Positions 1-6,247 of a DNA stretch of 8,229 nt are shown in pieces. How positions within the stretch are numbered: the stretch's first letter is position 1; each line of letters opens with the position of its first letter. The stretch is from CAZBWE01 sp964581905 (GTDB taxonomy: Bacteria; Planctomycetota; Phycisphaerae; Sedimentisphaerales; Anaerobacaceae): the NCBI GenBank assembly GCA_964581905.1, contig CAZOQJ010000113.1:1-8229 (forward strand), given 5' to 3'. The position numbers and the translations under genes were made by a program. The notes below the pieces were generated by a model that was not told the DNA's origin, made no database searches, and saw nothing but the letters and a program-made list of their open reading frames with translations.

Positions 1-238
1 AGCGCTGAATCGCACCCGTGGGGCAAATCTCAATGCAGGGTGCCGCCTCACAGTGTCTGCACTGAATGGGTACTCCGGATTCGCCCACTGGCTCGACCGT
101 TACCATCCGCTGAGGCCTCGGCGACTCTGTCACCGCCTCTTCAAGCACCTTAGACTTGGAATGTGCTATGGCACAAGCAATCTCACAACTTTTGCACGCT
201 AAACATCTCTCGATATCTATTATTATGACTTTATCCAT
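1..238 (-). CDS. CooF-like 4Fe-4S ferredoxin-type protein (partial, C-terminus outside window)
   Basis: This is a predicted electron-transfer subunit with two [4Fe-4S] clusters. The 79 residues in the window show CxxCxxxC at Cys12/15/18 followed by Cys22, then CxxCxxxxCxxxCP at Cys60/63/68/72. This arrangement is typical of the CooF/HydN/HycB family of iron-sulfur proteins that wire CO dehydrogenase, hydrogenase or formate dehydrogenase to partners. Family members are usually about 150-200 residues, so roughly half is missing past base 1. I chose the ATG at 238 because GGAG (245-248) lies 6 bases upstream; the in-frame ATG at 244 sits directly against that GGAG. The gene follows cooC by 17 bases and is probably cotranscribed with it, which favours a CooF-like role. 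A formate dehydrogenase or aldehyde oxidoreductase beta subunit is an alternative that the truncated sequence cannot exclude. Confidence 0.88.
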   Translation of the reverse strand, partial: MDKVIIIDIERCLACKSCEIACAIAHSKSKVLEEAVTESPRPQRMVTVEPVGESGVPIQCRHCEAAPCIEICPTGAIQR

Positions 239-255
239 CTTCATCTCCAGAACAA

Positions 256-1074
256 TCAGCCAAACCGTTTATCACCAACCACAGAATCAATATGTGGAAC
301 TATTAAATCCATCAACGCATCCTTTGCCTCTCGTAATTGATTTACAAATTCCGCATCAGCTCCAATTACCGCTTTACGTTCCAGGTCCGCTTCCTGAACA
401 GACCGGTTGTATGGTACACTTCCCAGCATAACTATATCTTTCAATTGAGACTTTATTAAATTCGTCTCGTCGGCCTTATTAATTTTATTGGCAATTGCTG
501 CTACATTTCTTATTCCCAACTCTCTGGCCATTCTTGCCATATTATTAGTCGTTTCAATACTTCTGCCCCCCGGTTCAACAACTACAACAAGCGCATCAAT
601 CCCCTGAACGCTCGCTCTGCCCATAAACTCAACACCAGCCGCCAAATCTACCAGGACCATCTCCTGTCTTTGCAGTATCGTATGTGTAAGAAGCGCCTTT
701 AAAAATGCACCTTCCGGGCACGCACAACCGGCTCCTCCCTGAGTAATACCACCCAAAACCAGCAATTTCACTTTCCCTGCCTCAAGCCAGTACCTCTGCG
801 GCAAATCACTGACCTTGGGATTCAGCTTAAAATACGACCCCACCGCATCTTTTCCGCTGCCGGTACGCTCAGCAATTAACTCCTTCATCTTGATAAGCGG
901 CTCCGGACTTTGCTCGCCGGGTATTCCAAAAGCCAAAGAAAGGTTCGTATTTGGGTCGGCGTCGATAGCCAGAACGTCAAATCCATCCTCGGCAAATAGC
1001 TGCGCCCAGACAGCACAAACTGCGGTCTTACCTACGCCCCCTTTACCACCAATTGCTATTTTCACGCCCAACAT
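256..1074 (-). CDS. cooC: CooC-type CO dehydrogenase nickel-insertion ATPase
   Basis: This is a cytoplasmic MinD/ParA-like ATPase (SIMIBI class), about 272 residues, that matures the Ni-Fe-S cluster of CO dehydrogenase or CODH/ACS. Visible features are the deviant Walker A motif GKGGVGKT at residues 10-17, the AIDADPNTNL switch segment at about 36-45, and GCACPEGA with the CxC pair Cys117/Cys119. That CxC is the metal-binding pair of the CooC family, where two monomers share one metal ion. VLVDLAAGVEF at about 140-150 fits the Walker B region. The reading frame stays open up to an ATG at 1155, but that start would lie at the predicted promoter, and family members begin just before the P-loop. 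ATG 1074 is therefore preferred, with GTG 1065 possible. An iron-sulfur protein gene follows at once. The CxC motif separates it from plain MinD/NifH-like ATPases. Confidence 0.92.
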   Translation of the reverse strand: MLGVKIAIGGKGGVGKTAVCAVWAQLFAEDGFDVLAIDADPNTNLSLAFGIPGEQSPEPLIKMKELIAERTGSGKDAVGSYFKLNPKVSDLPQRYWLEAGKVKLLVLGGITQGGAGCACPEGAFLKALLTHTILQRQEMVLVDLAAGVEFMGRASVQGIDALVVVVEPGGRSIETTNNMARMARELGIRNVAAIANKINKADETNLIKSQLKDIVMLGSVPYNRSVQEADLERKAVIGADAEFVNQLREAKDALMDLIVPHIDSVVGDKRFG

Positions 1075-1100
1075 CAAATATAGAAACGGTCCTTTATCAT
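1074..1100 (-). other. Possible 8-codon upstream ORF in the cooC leader
   Basis: An ATG at 1100 opens MIKDRFYI, and its TGA (1076-1074) overlaps the cooC ATG as TGATG. The ATG lies in the loop of a hairpin at 1086-1106. The only ribosome-binding candidate is a weak GGAG-like stretch about 11 bases upstream. It could couple translation into cooC, whose own AAAGGA (1090-1095) is 15 bases from its ATG and therefore poorly spaced. It may equally be chance. Confidence 0.25.
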
Positions 1101-1106
1101 GACCGT
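1086..1106 (-). promoter_or_regulatory. Leader hairpin just upstream of cooC
   Basis: A perfect 6-bp inverted repeat, ACGGTC (1106-1101) and GACCGT (1091-1086), encloses a 9-base loop and is followed by a T/A-rich stretch. It overlaps AAAGGA at 1090-1095, the nearest ribosome-binding candidate for cooC. Folding could therefore affect translation. A weak attenuator is the other reading, but the stem is short. Confidence 0.35.
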
Positions 1107-1131
1107 GCAAACTCCATCTGTTAACAATGCT

Positions 1132-1153
1132 GGTTCCGGTCAAACCGTAAACC
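1132..1153 (-). promoter_or_regulatory. Imperfect hairpin at the predicted 5' end of the cooC transcript
   Basis: GGTT (1153-1150) pairs with AACC (1135-1132), and inside it CGGT (1147-1144) pairs with ACCG (1140-1137) around a TTG loop. This gives about 8 bp broken by a small asymmetric internal loop. It would sit at the very 5' end of an mRNA started by the promoter at 1158-1186. It could be an mRNA-stabilising stem or a protein-binding site. Confidence 0.3.
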
Positions 1154-1157
1154 ATAC

Positions 1158-1186
1158 TTTTTAATACTTATTTATAGATTTGTCAA
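1158..1186 (-). promoter_or_regulatory. Sigma70-like promoter for cooC
   Basis: A perfect TTGACA -35 box (1186-1181) is followed after 17 bases by TAAAAA (1163-1158), a 4-of-6 match to the -10 consensus. TATTAA at 1166-1161 is an alternative with shorter spacing. Transcription would begin near 1150, leaving a leader of about 75 bases before cooC. It lies in the largest gap of the window, so cooC and the ferredoxin gene probably have a promoter separate from the Mo/W operon upstream. Confidence 0.5.
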
Positions 1187-1312
1187 GAAGAGTCCTAAAT
1201 ATGCATCATTTTTTTTGAATCGGCACAAGACCTTCAAAATCGCTTATTTATACGCCATTCGTTAAGAAGTGTTCACTGGCACAATAGGGTCGAAACCACC
1301 CGCCTTGACGGT

Positions 1313-1930
1313 TCAATTACCCCCTGTAACGGCCTTTACTAACGCCTCAACGGCTAAATTCACAGCCGTTCCCAAGGCATCCAATGGCAATTGCGTTGCC
1401 GCGGTCTGGTCGAATAGTATCGATGCCCTGGCATCAAATTCTTCATCTTTACCCCAAATCACTATTGTCAACGGCACACGAGGCAACACATATAACCGGA
1501 TTGAAGCTTCACCAAACTCACAACGTTCAGCATCAAACTGCTCGATAATTTCATATAAAACCTCCGGACAATCTCCAAATGCCTTCTCTAATTTTCCGGT
1601 AGGCAAACTATGCAGTCCCCTGAGCAGTCCCCTGAAGAAAAACTGACCGCCCGGCAGGGCCTCTGCTTTGACAAGTTTATCTGCCAGCGGCAAATCCTGA
1701 GCATTTATCAGGTATGCAAGAACGCAAAGCTGTTCCAGAAAATCTGCATTTTCTCGTGATGACCCCCGCTGAGAATAAATCTGCCGGTCTAAAAGGCTGA
1801 CAATATACTCAGTATTAAGCATCTTTATTATATAACGTTCAGGATTAGTTAGATATTGGCACATTGCTCTTTCCGCAGTTTTATGCCGGTCGAGTCCTAA
1901 AAGCTGCTCCCACAATCCATCATGAGCCAT
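1313..1930 (-). CDS. DUF3786 domain protein
   Basis: This 205-residue soluble protein matches the conserved pattern of the DUF3786 family. It has LPLADKLVKAEALPGGQFFF at about 80-99, HSLP at about 107-110, LPRVPLTIVIWGKDEEF at about 149-165, and ILFDQTA at about 171-177. The family has no established biochemical role; from general knowledge it recurs in anaerobes near corrinoid, CO dehydrogenase and other C1-metabolism genes. There is no signal peptide or membrane segment. Two cysteines (Cys121, Cys137) lie before the core but form no obvious cluster motif. Its ATG overlaps the TAA of the mobB-mobA gene by one base (TAATG), and AGGAG lies 9 bases upstream, so translation is coupled. The context suggests work on a metallocofactor enzyme, which is inference. 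Confidence 0.85.
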   Translation of the reverse strand: MAHDGLWEQLLGLDRHKTAERAMCQYLTNPERYIIKMLNTEYIVSLLDRQIYSQRGSSRENADFLEQLCVLAYLINAQDLPLADKLVKAEALPGGQFFFRGLLRGLHSLPTGKLEKAFGDCPEVLYEIIEQFDAERCEFGEASIRLYVLPRVPLTIVIWGKDEEFDARASILFDQTAATQLPLDALGTAVNLAVEALVKAVTGGN

Positions 1931-3141
1931 TATGCGCTGCTCCTGACCTGAAATTCTTCATATTCAGCCCTTGTATTAAGATTCACCAACCGCTCTGCTT
2001 GCAGCTCAGTATATTTGACCCTGCACCGACCAAATACATCGCTTATTTTACGTCCTCCCAATGAGAGCACCTCGTTTATAGCAACAAGAGCGCTCTTATT
2101 GTACACCGCAAACAGTGGTTCGTATTTTCCATCTCTGGTCTCTGGAACAACTATGTCATTCTCTTCAGCTTCCGCAAGCATTCTTCTGACAAATCTGATG
2201 TCTATATTCGGAATGTCACAGGCTACCACAAAATTAAGCTCATTAGAAGAAGCTTCCATAGCCGAGGCTATTCCCATCAAAGGCCCCTGACCCGGCACCT
2301 TGTCAGGGACAACCTCGAAACCAAGATGGATATATTTATCCGCTTCATTTGCGCTTATAAGTATCTGGTCGAATGTTCCGCGAAGCTGCTCAGATATTCT
2401 CTCTATCATAGGCCGGCCATCAATCGCCAGCATACTCTTATCAACGCCCATCCTGCTGCTGGCCCCACCTGCCATAATTACCGCCGTTGCTTTCTCCTGC
2501 ATCTTCCATTTGCCATTTATCAGTTTGATTCGGTTAAGGTCAAAATCAACCCCGTTATAGAGTTTTTTGTTTTTTGTTTTCTCTCTGTCTTTGGATTCTC
2601 TAACGGGGTCAAATCCATCGTCATCTGAAACAACAATTTTATCTGCATATTTTTTAACCTCGTCAGCCGAACTTTTCCAGCTCTTGTCATTATTACCCTT
2701 GACCATAAGAAAAAGTCCCGGCTCAACCACTTCCCGCAACGAATTTGATTCACAAATCGAAACCGCATCGGGCCCGATTATATTCTGCAAGGCCTTTATG
2801 CCTTCATCCAGATGTGCCTTTAAAACACGCAGCCAAAGAACTTTGCTTGCACCTGCAGCCAATAATCTGCCCGTATCTTTACCCGAAGCCTTATTGGTCC
2901 CCTCTGTAATGCAAAAATCCCCCTCTAAAGATGAGCAAACTCCGCAACCTCGACCTCCGCGAGGACACTGGCCGTCCTTGGCCTTTATCGTAGTAACTTT
3001 TATTCCAACGATATCCCTACTTTCCCGACAGGGATGGCCAAGTCCATTGCTGAATTTCTTTATTAGTGCGCAGGCCAATTCCGTCTTGCCGACATTTGCT
3101 CCGGCTGAACCAATCATCAGCATCCCATCAAGCCTGAACAT
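1930..3141 (-). CDS. mobA: MobB-like P-loop / MobA molybdenum cofactor nucleotidyltransferase fusion
   Basis: This 403-residue protein has two domains. Residues 1 to about 170 form a P-loop NTPase with Walker A GSAGANVGKT (11-20) and a cysteine set at Cys59, 66, 69 and 77 (CPRGGRGCGVC, then FC), followed by KDTGRLLAAGA. A charged linker (about 175-215) leads to a complete MobA domain (about 219-403) with AGGASSRMGVDK (224-235), GPLMGI (286-291), ACDIP (307-311) and NLNTRAEYEEF near the end. MobA transfers GMP (or CMP in relatives) to Mo/W-pterin, making the dinucleotide cofactor of formate dehydrogenases and related enzymes. The cysteine set is not usual for MobB and could bind a metal or Fe-S cluster. 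ATG 3141 is preferred because GAGG lies 7 bases upstream. ATG 3156 lacks a binding site, and ATG 3123, four bases past the upstream stop, is also possible. The chosen start overlaps the NTPase gene by 14 bases. Confidence 0.88.
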   Translation of the reverse strand: MFRLDGMLMIGSAGANVGKTELACALIKKFSNGLGHPCRESRDIVGIKVTTIKAKDGQCPRGGRGCGVCSSLEGDFCITEGTNKASGKDTGRLLAAGASKVLWLRVLKAHLDEGIKALQNIIGPDAVSICESNSLREVVEPGLFLMVKGNNDKSWKSSADEVKKYADKIVVSDDDGFDPVRESKDREKTKNKKLYNGVDFDLNRIKLINGKWKMQEKATAVIMAGGASSRMGVDKSMLAIDGRPMIERISEQLRGTFDQILISANEADKYIHLGFEVVPDKVPGQGPLMGIASAMEASSNELNFVVACDIPNIDIRFVRRMLAEAEENDIVVPETRDGKYEPLFAVYNKSALVAINEVLSLGGRKISDVFGRCRVKYTELQAERLVNLNTRAEYEEFQVRSSA

Positions 3142-3694
3142 TTTGTCCCTCAACATGGCAACGACGATTTATGAGCATAGTGATAACTTCGTCGATAGAA
3201 TCTACATCAGTCGCGGCAAGCTCTCGACAACCGAATTTCGCATACAACTGCCGAACTGCATCAGCCAATTCTCTGCGAACGACAAGTAATATTATGGCAT
3301 CACATAAAATCAACAATGAATCTACATTCTTGCGCCAGCCCTGCCCTTTTAATTCCAACTTTCCGAACTCATCGACAATCACAAGGTCAGCCGGTTCGAC
3401 AACCTCTTTGCTTAGCGCAGAATTGCCGAGTTTGAGCCCTTCGGTGATGAAATTAAACGGCCCTGCATAACTATTGCTCGTTTTGCACCTTGCCAATGGA
3501 GCCCGATGATTAGTTCGCAAGTCGAGCACATCATACCCGACCAATTCTCCTTCAAAATGCACACAAGGCGACAGCAGCCCACAAACTTCGAATCCCTCGT
3601 TACGTACCTTCTCTACAAGTTCGACAGCGCTCGTAGTCTTGCCGCTGTGCCTTGCCCCCGTCCACAAAATCAGCTTGTTCCGTATCGATTCCAT
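3128..3694 (-). CDS. THEP1/DUF2478-like P-loop NTPase
   Basis: This 188-residue soluble protein has Walker A GARHSGKT at 13-20, the segment YDVLDLRTNHRAPLAR at about 54-69, and Walker B VIVDEFGKLELKGQGW at about 105-120. These are the hallmarks of the small NTPases grouped as THEP1 nucleoside-triphosphatases and DUF2478. Members hydrolyse NTPs in vitro, and their cellular role is poorly known. DUF2478 members have been noted near molybdate and Mo-cofactor genes, which agrees with the neighbours here. The frame also permits a TTG at 3703, but ATG 3694 is preferred. Neither has a clear ribosome-binding site. The upstream membrane-protein stop is only 10 bases away, so translation is probably coupled. 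The substrate is unknown, and it lacks the signature motif of an ABC ATPase. Confidence 0.75.
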   Translation of the reverse strand: MESIRNKLILWTGARHSGKTTSAVELVEKVRNEGFEVCGLLSPCVHFEGELVGYDVLDLRTNHRAPLARCKTSNSYAGPFNFITEGLKLGNSALSKEVVEPADLVIVDEFGKLELKGQGWRKNVDSLLILCDAIILLVVRRELADAVRQLYAKFGCRELAATDVDSIDEVITMLINRRCHVEGQNVQA

Positions 3695-3704
3695 CAGCAG
3701 CAAT

Positions 3705-4325
3705 CTATGATAAGAAATACATAGTTATACCGAACACCCACAATACCGTCGTTACCAGAGATATACTTCCGGCAGCTATCTGAAATTCCAACCTAAACGG
3801 CATAGCGAATTTTGCCTTTAATTTCTGAGCAATACGAAAGCTCAAGGGAACAAATAATGCGCCGCCGACGGCAGCCATTGCCCCTGTGATTACAATGTGC
3901 TCGATGACCTTGCCAAAACCTCCCTGAACCCAGTGTTCGTATCTAAACACATACGTAATCATCAAAGCAAACAAAGCATAATTGAGATAAGCCGCTACCG
4001 CTGCAGAAAGTGACCGGTTTTTCATCTTGAATACATCGAAGACCACATCGTAGCAGACACCCATTATAAGAATCCCAAGAAGGTGACAGGCAAAGAATGG
4101 GGAGTTTAGAAACTTATACAGCATCGCCAATGCAGCTATGAGTGTTGCCGTACCTTTTTGAGGAAAATAGACCCTCGCAAAAGTCAGGATAACAAAGCCG
4201 ATAACCGTCAAAGCAACAGATGCATAAGGTATATTAGCTCGATAAAGTGCGCCACCAAGACCCGCTTCCGAAATCCCCCACAGCCCGCTGAAAAACAGCA
4301 ATCCGAAAATATATTCTTTTTTCAT
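3705..4325 (-). CDS. Polytopic membrane protein, ECF S-component-like topology, function unknown
   Basis: This 206-residue protein has six or seven hydrophobic segments at about 5-24, 31-53, 60-78, 79-97, 104-126, 143-165 and 180-203, with few charges between them, so it is an integral inner-membrane protein. I do not recognise a specific family. Size and topology resemble substrate-binding S components of energy-coupling-factor transporters, but no EcfT or EcfA gene is present in the window. Gly-rich motifs in TM1 (GLWGISEAGLGGALY) and a histidine-cysteine pair (CHLLG, about 79-83) could line a binding site. ATG 4325 has AAGGA nine bases upstream. It lies between a secreted dockerin protein and the P-loop NTPase, and its stop is 10 bases from the NTPase start, suggesting the two act together. 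Confidence 0.7.
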   Translation of the reverse strand: MKKEYIFGLLFFSGLWGISEAGLGGALYRANIPYASVALTVIGFVILTFARVYFPQKGTATLIAALAMLYKFLNSPFFACHLLGILIMGVCYDVVFDVFKMKNRSLSAAVAAYLNYALFALMITYVFRYEHWVQGGFGKVIEHIVITGAMAAVGGALFVPLSFRIAQKLKAKFAMPFRLEFQIAAGSISLVTTVLWVFGITMYFLS

Positions 4326-4332
4326 TTGTTTC

Positions 4333-4366
4333 TTTCCTTAAACCAAACCGCAATTATTTCCTTAAA
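4333..4366 (-). repeat. 10-bp direct repeat TTTAAGGAAA, two copies
   Basis: TTTAAGGAAA occurs at 4342-4333 and 4366-4357, with starts 24 bases apart, in the short gap before the membrane-protein gene. The proximal copy supplies the ribosome-binding AAGGA for ATG 4325. The distal copy is too far away for that gene and may be a small duplication or a standby ribosome site. Confidence 0.4.
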
Positions 4367-4381
4367 TTCATATATTATCTT

Positions 4382-5392
4382 CTATTTGCCTTCAAGCCAA
4401 TTCTGGACAAAAATTAATAAATCGGAGAGGTCAACAACTCCACTGGGCTGCTCTCTCGTGAGGTCCGCACCGCCGCACCAATCCGGTTCAGCGCACCCGC
4501 TCTGCAGCCAATGTCCGGCGAAAAGAGTAAAATCTACAAAGTCAACATCACAATCATCATCAAAATCCGCGGTCTGCTCAACAATAAAAGACTCAGTGCT
4601 GGTTGTGAGCAATTGATAATAATCATAATAAATACCCTCCTTCTCACTCGTGTATTGTTCAAGCACGCCACTTACACCACAGAAACGTTGACCATTTATT
4701 ACATAAGGATGATAAATTGGACCTACCCCTTTGTCGATATTCAGATAATCTGAAGCCCAACAGGTAAGGTTAGGATCAATATTGCTCTCAAGTATGTAAT
4801 TGTCAAACCCCTTTCCGTAACCAATATCTTGAACGTTAACATCTATAACTTTAATCAGCATACCCTCGTATTTTTCAGAGTTATGGTCGGCGACAAGCCA
4901 TTCAGTAAACTCAAAGCCATTCCATCCGCCCGGCACAGGCGCGGTAATCTCGTTGACCGATACCGCCAGCGGTTTCGGTAAAGGATTATTCCTGCTGAGT
5001 GGAACAAGGTTAGAATCAATTTCTTCTTTATACTGCAGAAAGGTAGTACCTTTAAACTCTTCGACCAACACATTGGTAAAAGAGACCCAATCTCCAACAT
5101 TTACATCATCAAAAGCTCCTACCGAATTAATATCCTTTACCGCAATACCACCCCATCCATAAGGATAATTTGGGTCATACAACGCAAGTTTCGGTTTTTT
5201 CCAGGATGGCCCTTTGAAAACTACTATCCCACAACAATTAACCATATTGCCATCTTGTGGACTGGCACCGTTGACATCAGTGGTGTACTGAATTTCATAA
5301 ATAGATAGATTCGGATCTTGTGCAAAGATCTGCTTTGTCATCGTAAGAAATAAAGAAACTACCACCACTCCTGTAATCATCGTTATTTTCAT
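4382..5392 (-). CDS. Secreted OB-fold-like protein with C-terminal type I dockerin
   Basis: This is a 336-residue exported protein. A signal peptide spans about residues 1-24, with likely cleavage at IFA|QDP. The segment after it (SIYEIQYTTDVNGASPQDG, then VNCCGIVVF, then VNVGDWVSF) resembles the OB-fold/nuclease-associated domains that begin IYDIQYTTDP in secreted bacterial nucleases, but no nuclease domain follows. Residues 274-336 form a type I dockerin: the calcium loop DFDDDCDVDFVD, then HWLQSGC, the insert DWCGGADL, and a second repeat ending LSDLLIFVQNWLEG. Such dockerins are abundant in Phycisphaerae and normally dock to cohesins or tether exported proteins. AAGGAG (5399-5404) lies 6 bases before ATG 5392. 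The gene is surrounded by Mo/W-cofactor genes, an unexpected place for a surface protein. The ligand or substrate is unknown. Confidence 0.85.
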   Translation of the reverse strand: MKITMITGVVVVSLFLTMTKQIFAQDPNLSIYEIQYTTDVNGASPQDGNMVNCCGIVVFKGPSWKKPKLALYDPNYPYGWGGIAVKDINSVGAFDDVNVGDWVSFTNVLVEEFKGTTFLQYKEEIDSNLVPLSRNNPLPKPLAVSVNEITAPVPGGWNGFEFTEWLVADHNSEKYEGMLIKVIDVNVQDIGYGKGFDNYILESNIDPNLTCWASDYLNIDKGVGPIYHPYVINGQRFCGVSGVLEQYTSEKEGIYYDYYQLLTTSTESFIVEQTADFDDDCDVDFVDFTLFAGHWLQSGCAEPDWCGGADLTREQPSGVVDLSDLLIFVQNWLEGK

Positions 5393-5398
5393 TTACTT

Positions 5399-5404
5399 CT
5401 CCTT
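5399..5404 (-). promoter_or_regulatory. Strong ribosome-binding site of the dockerin gene
   Basis: AAGGAG lies 6 bases before ATG 5392 and fixes that start. The 45-base gap to the prepilin-like stop is AT-rich and shows no hairpin or promoter I would defend, so the gene is likely expressed from the upstream operon promoter with its own strong translation signal. Confidence 0.6.
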
Positions 5405-5437
5405 TTTTCTTAATCAAACAATAAATTTATCACCTTT

Positions 5438-6247
5438 TTATGGATAGGGATACCAGTCCAAATCATCACGAGGCGGAACTTCCAGACCATCCGGCCAATC
5501 TTCCTTCCAGACTGACTCTTTCCATTCTACGTGGTAGTCGCAGTAGAGAATAGAACCACCTAACAATCCGCCCGGTCTGGCGTGTCGCGCGCTGAAGGCC
5601 TTGGGATAGCTGCCGCAATGCTCTCCTGCAGTCGGATTTTCCATTTTGCCACCGTAACCCTTCTCAGGATCAAGCAATTGGTCGAACAGAAGAATTATCC
5701 GATATGGATTCCTTATCGATGTTGTTTTCAAAAAGCTGGGCATATGCCAGTCTGTACCACTGCATCCGTAGGGTGGCCAGCAGTTTTCGTCAAGTTCGAG
5801 GCAAGAGTTCATTGTATAGGAAAAATAACCGCTTCTCCGCGGTCTATATTTGTAGCTATTATCCGGCGCGAGTTTGGCGGATGGACATTGAAATATCGTG
5901 TCTCTGCCCGGCTTATGCCAATAACCATGGTCACGCCAGGATTTCTCCCCAATCAAGGGCGGCAGCATATCAACCCAGCCGAATTGGTCCGCTATATCTT
6001 TGTCACGGTCAAGTCCGTCAATATGCGGATAAAAACCATTATTCCCTGATGAATAAGCTTCAAACGCCAGGCCCCATTGCCGAAGCCGGCTCTGACAGAC
6101 CGCCTGTTTGGCTATGGCTCTCGACCGGCTTAATGCCGGCACCAAAATACCAAGCAGTAAGGAGATAATAGAAATAACGACCAGAAGTTCTATAAGACTG
6201 AACCCGCAAGGCAGAAACGTAATCTTTATCTTCACAGTTTTCTTCAT
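5438..6247 (-). CDS. Prepilin-type N-terminal domain protein (pseudopilin-like)
   Basis: This 269-residue protein carries a class III prepilin leader. The cut is after Gly15 in CG|FSLIELLVVIS, with the conserved Glu at +5 and a hydrophobic helix to about residue 38. A prepilin peptidase would cleave it and a type II secretion or pilus-like machine would handle it. The body has paired cysteines and ends with a YCDYHVEWKE segment, corresponding to the Gly/Asp/His motif near the C-terminus of the large Planctomycetota prepilin families. Its ATG overlaps the ModE stop as ATGA, so translation is coupled to the regulator, which is unusual. AGG lies 8 bases before the start. It is followed after 45 bases by the secreted dockerin gene. 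The family is very large in Phycisphaerae and individual functions are unknown. Confidence 0.85.
   Translation of the reverse strand: MKKTVKIKITFLPCGFSLIELLVVISIISLLLGILVPALSRSRAIAKQAVCQSRLRQWGLAFEAYSSGNNGFYPHIDGLDRDKDIADQFGWVDMLPPLIGEKSWRDHGYWHKPGRDTIFQCPSAKLAPDNSYKYRPRRSGYFSYTMNSCLELDENCWPPYGCSGTDWHMPSFLKTTSIRNPYRIILLFDQLLDPEKGYGGKMENPTAGEHCGSYPKAFSARHARPGGLLGGSILYCDYHVEWKESVWKEDWPDGLEVPPRDDLDWYPYP

Larger units (their letters stand above)
1075..1312. other. 238-base intergenic region between the DUF3786 gene and cooC
   Basis: This AT-rich spacer holds the cooC promoter and leader in its lower-coordinate half. The half next to the DUF3786 stop has only a 4-bp stem, at 1287-1301, with no following T-run, plus a near-palindrome, AGTG-TT-CACT, at about 1268-1277 on the plus strand. 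I see no convincing rho-independent terminator, so read-through from the Mo/W operon into cooC remains possible. Confidence 0.5.

Noticed and set aside
1075..1155. 27-residue N-terminal extension of CooC starting at 1155
   Set aside because: The ATG lies at the predicted transcription start of a good promoter, no ribosome-binding site precedes it, and CooC proteins start right before the P-loop.
1287..1301. GGGT/ACCC stem after the DUF3786 stop as a terminator
   Set aside because: The stem is only 4 bp, with no following T-run.
2567..3289. 240-codon open frame on the plus strand opposite the mobA fusion
   Set aside because: It is antisense to a gene with clear P-loop and MobA motifs, its Ser/Pro/Leu-rich product resembles no protein, and it has no supporting context.
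4355..4392. Possible promoter (TTGAAG with TATGAA at 17-base spacing) before the membrane-protein gene
   Set aside because: Both boxes match only 4 of 6, and the -35 lies inside dockerin codons; this is too weak in AT-rich DNA.
4158..4616. 152-codon plus-strand open frame spanning the membrane-protein/dockerin gap
   Set aside because: It crosses two well-supported minus-strand genes and encodes a low-complexity product without motifs.
5582..6168. Plus-strand open frames of about 155 codons opposite the prepilin gene
   Set aside because: They are shadows of the minus-strand prepilin gene, which has a canonical leader and coupled start.
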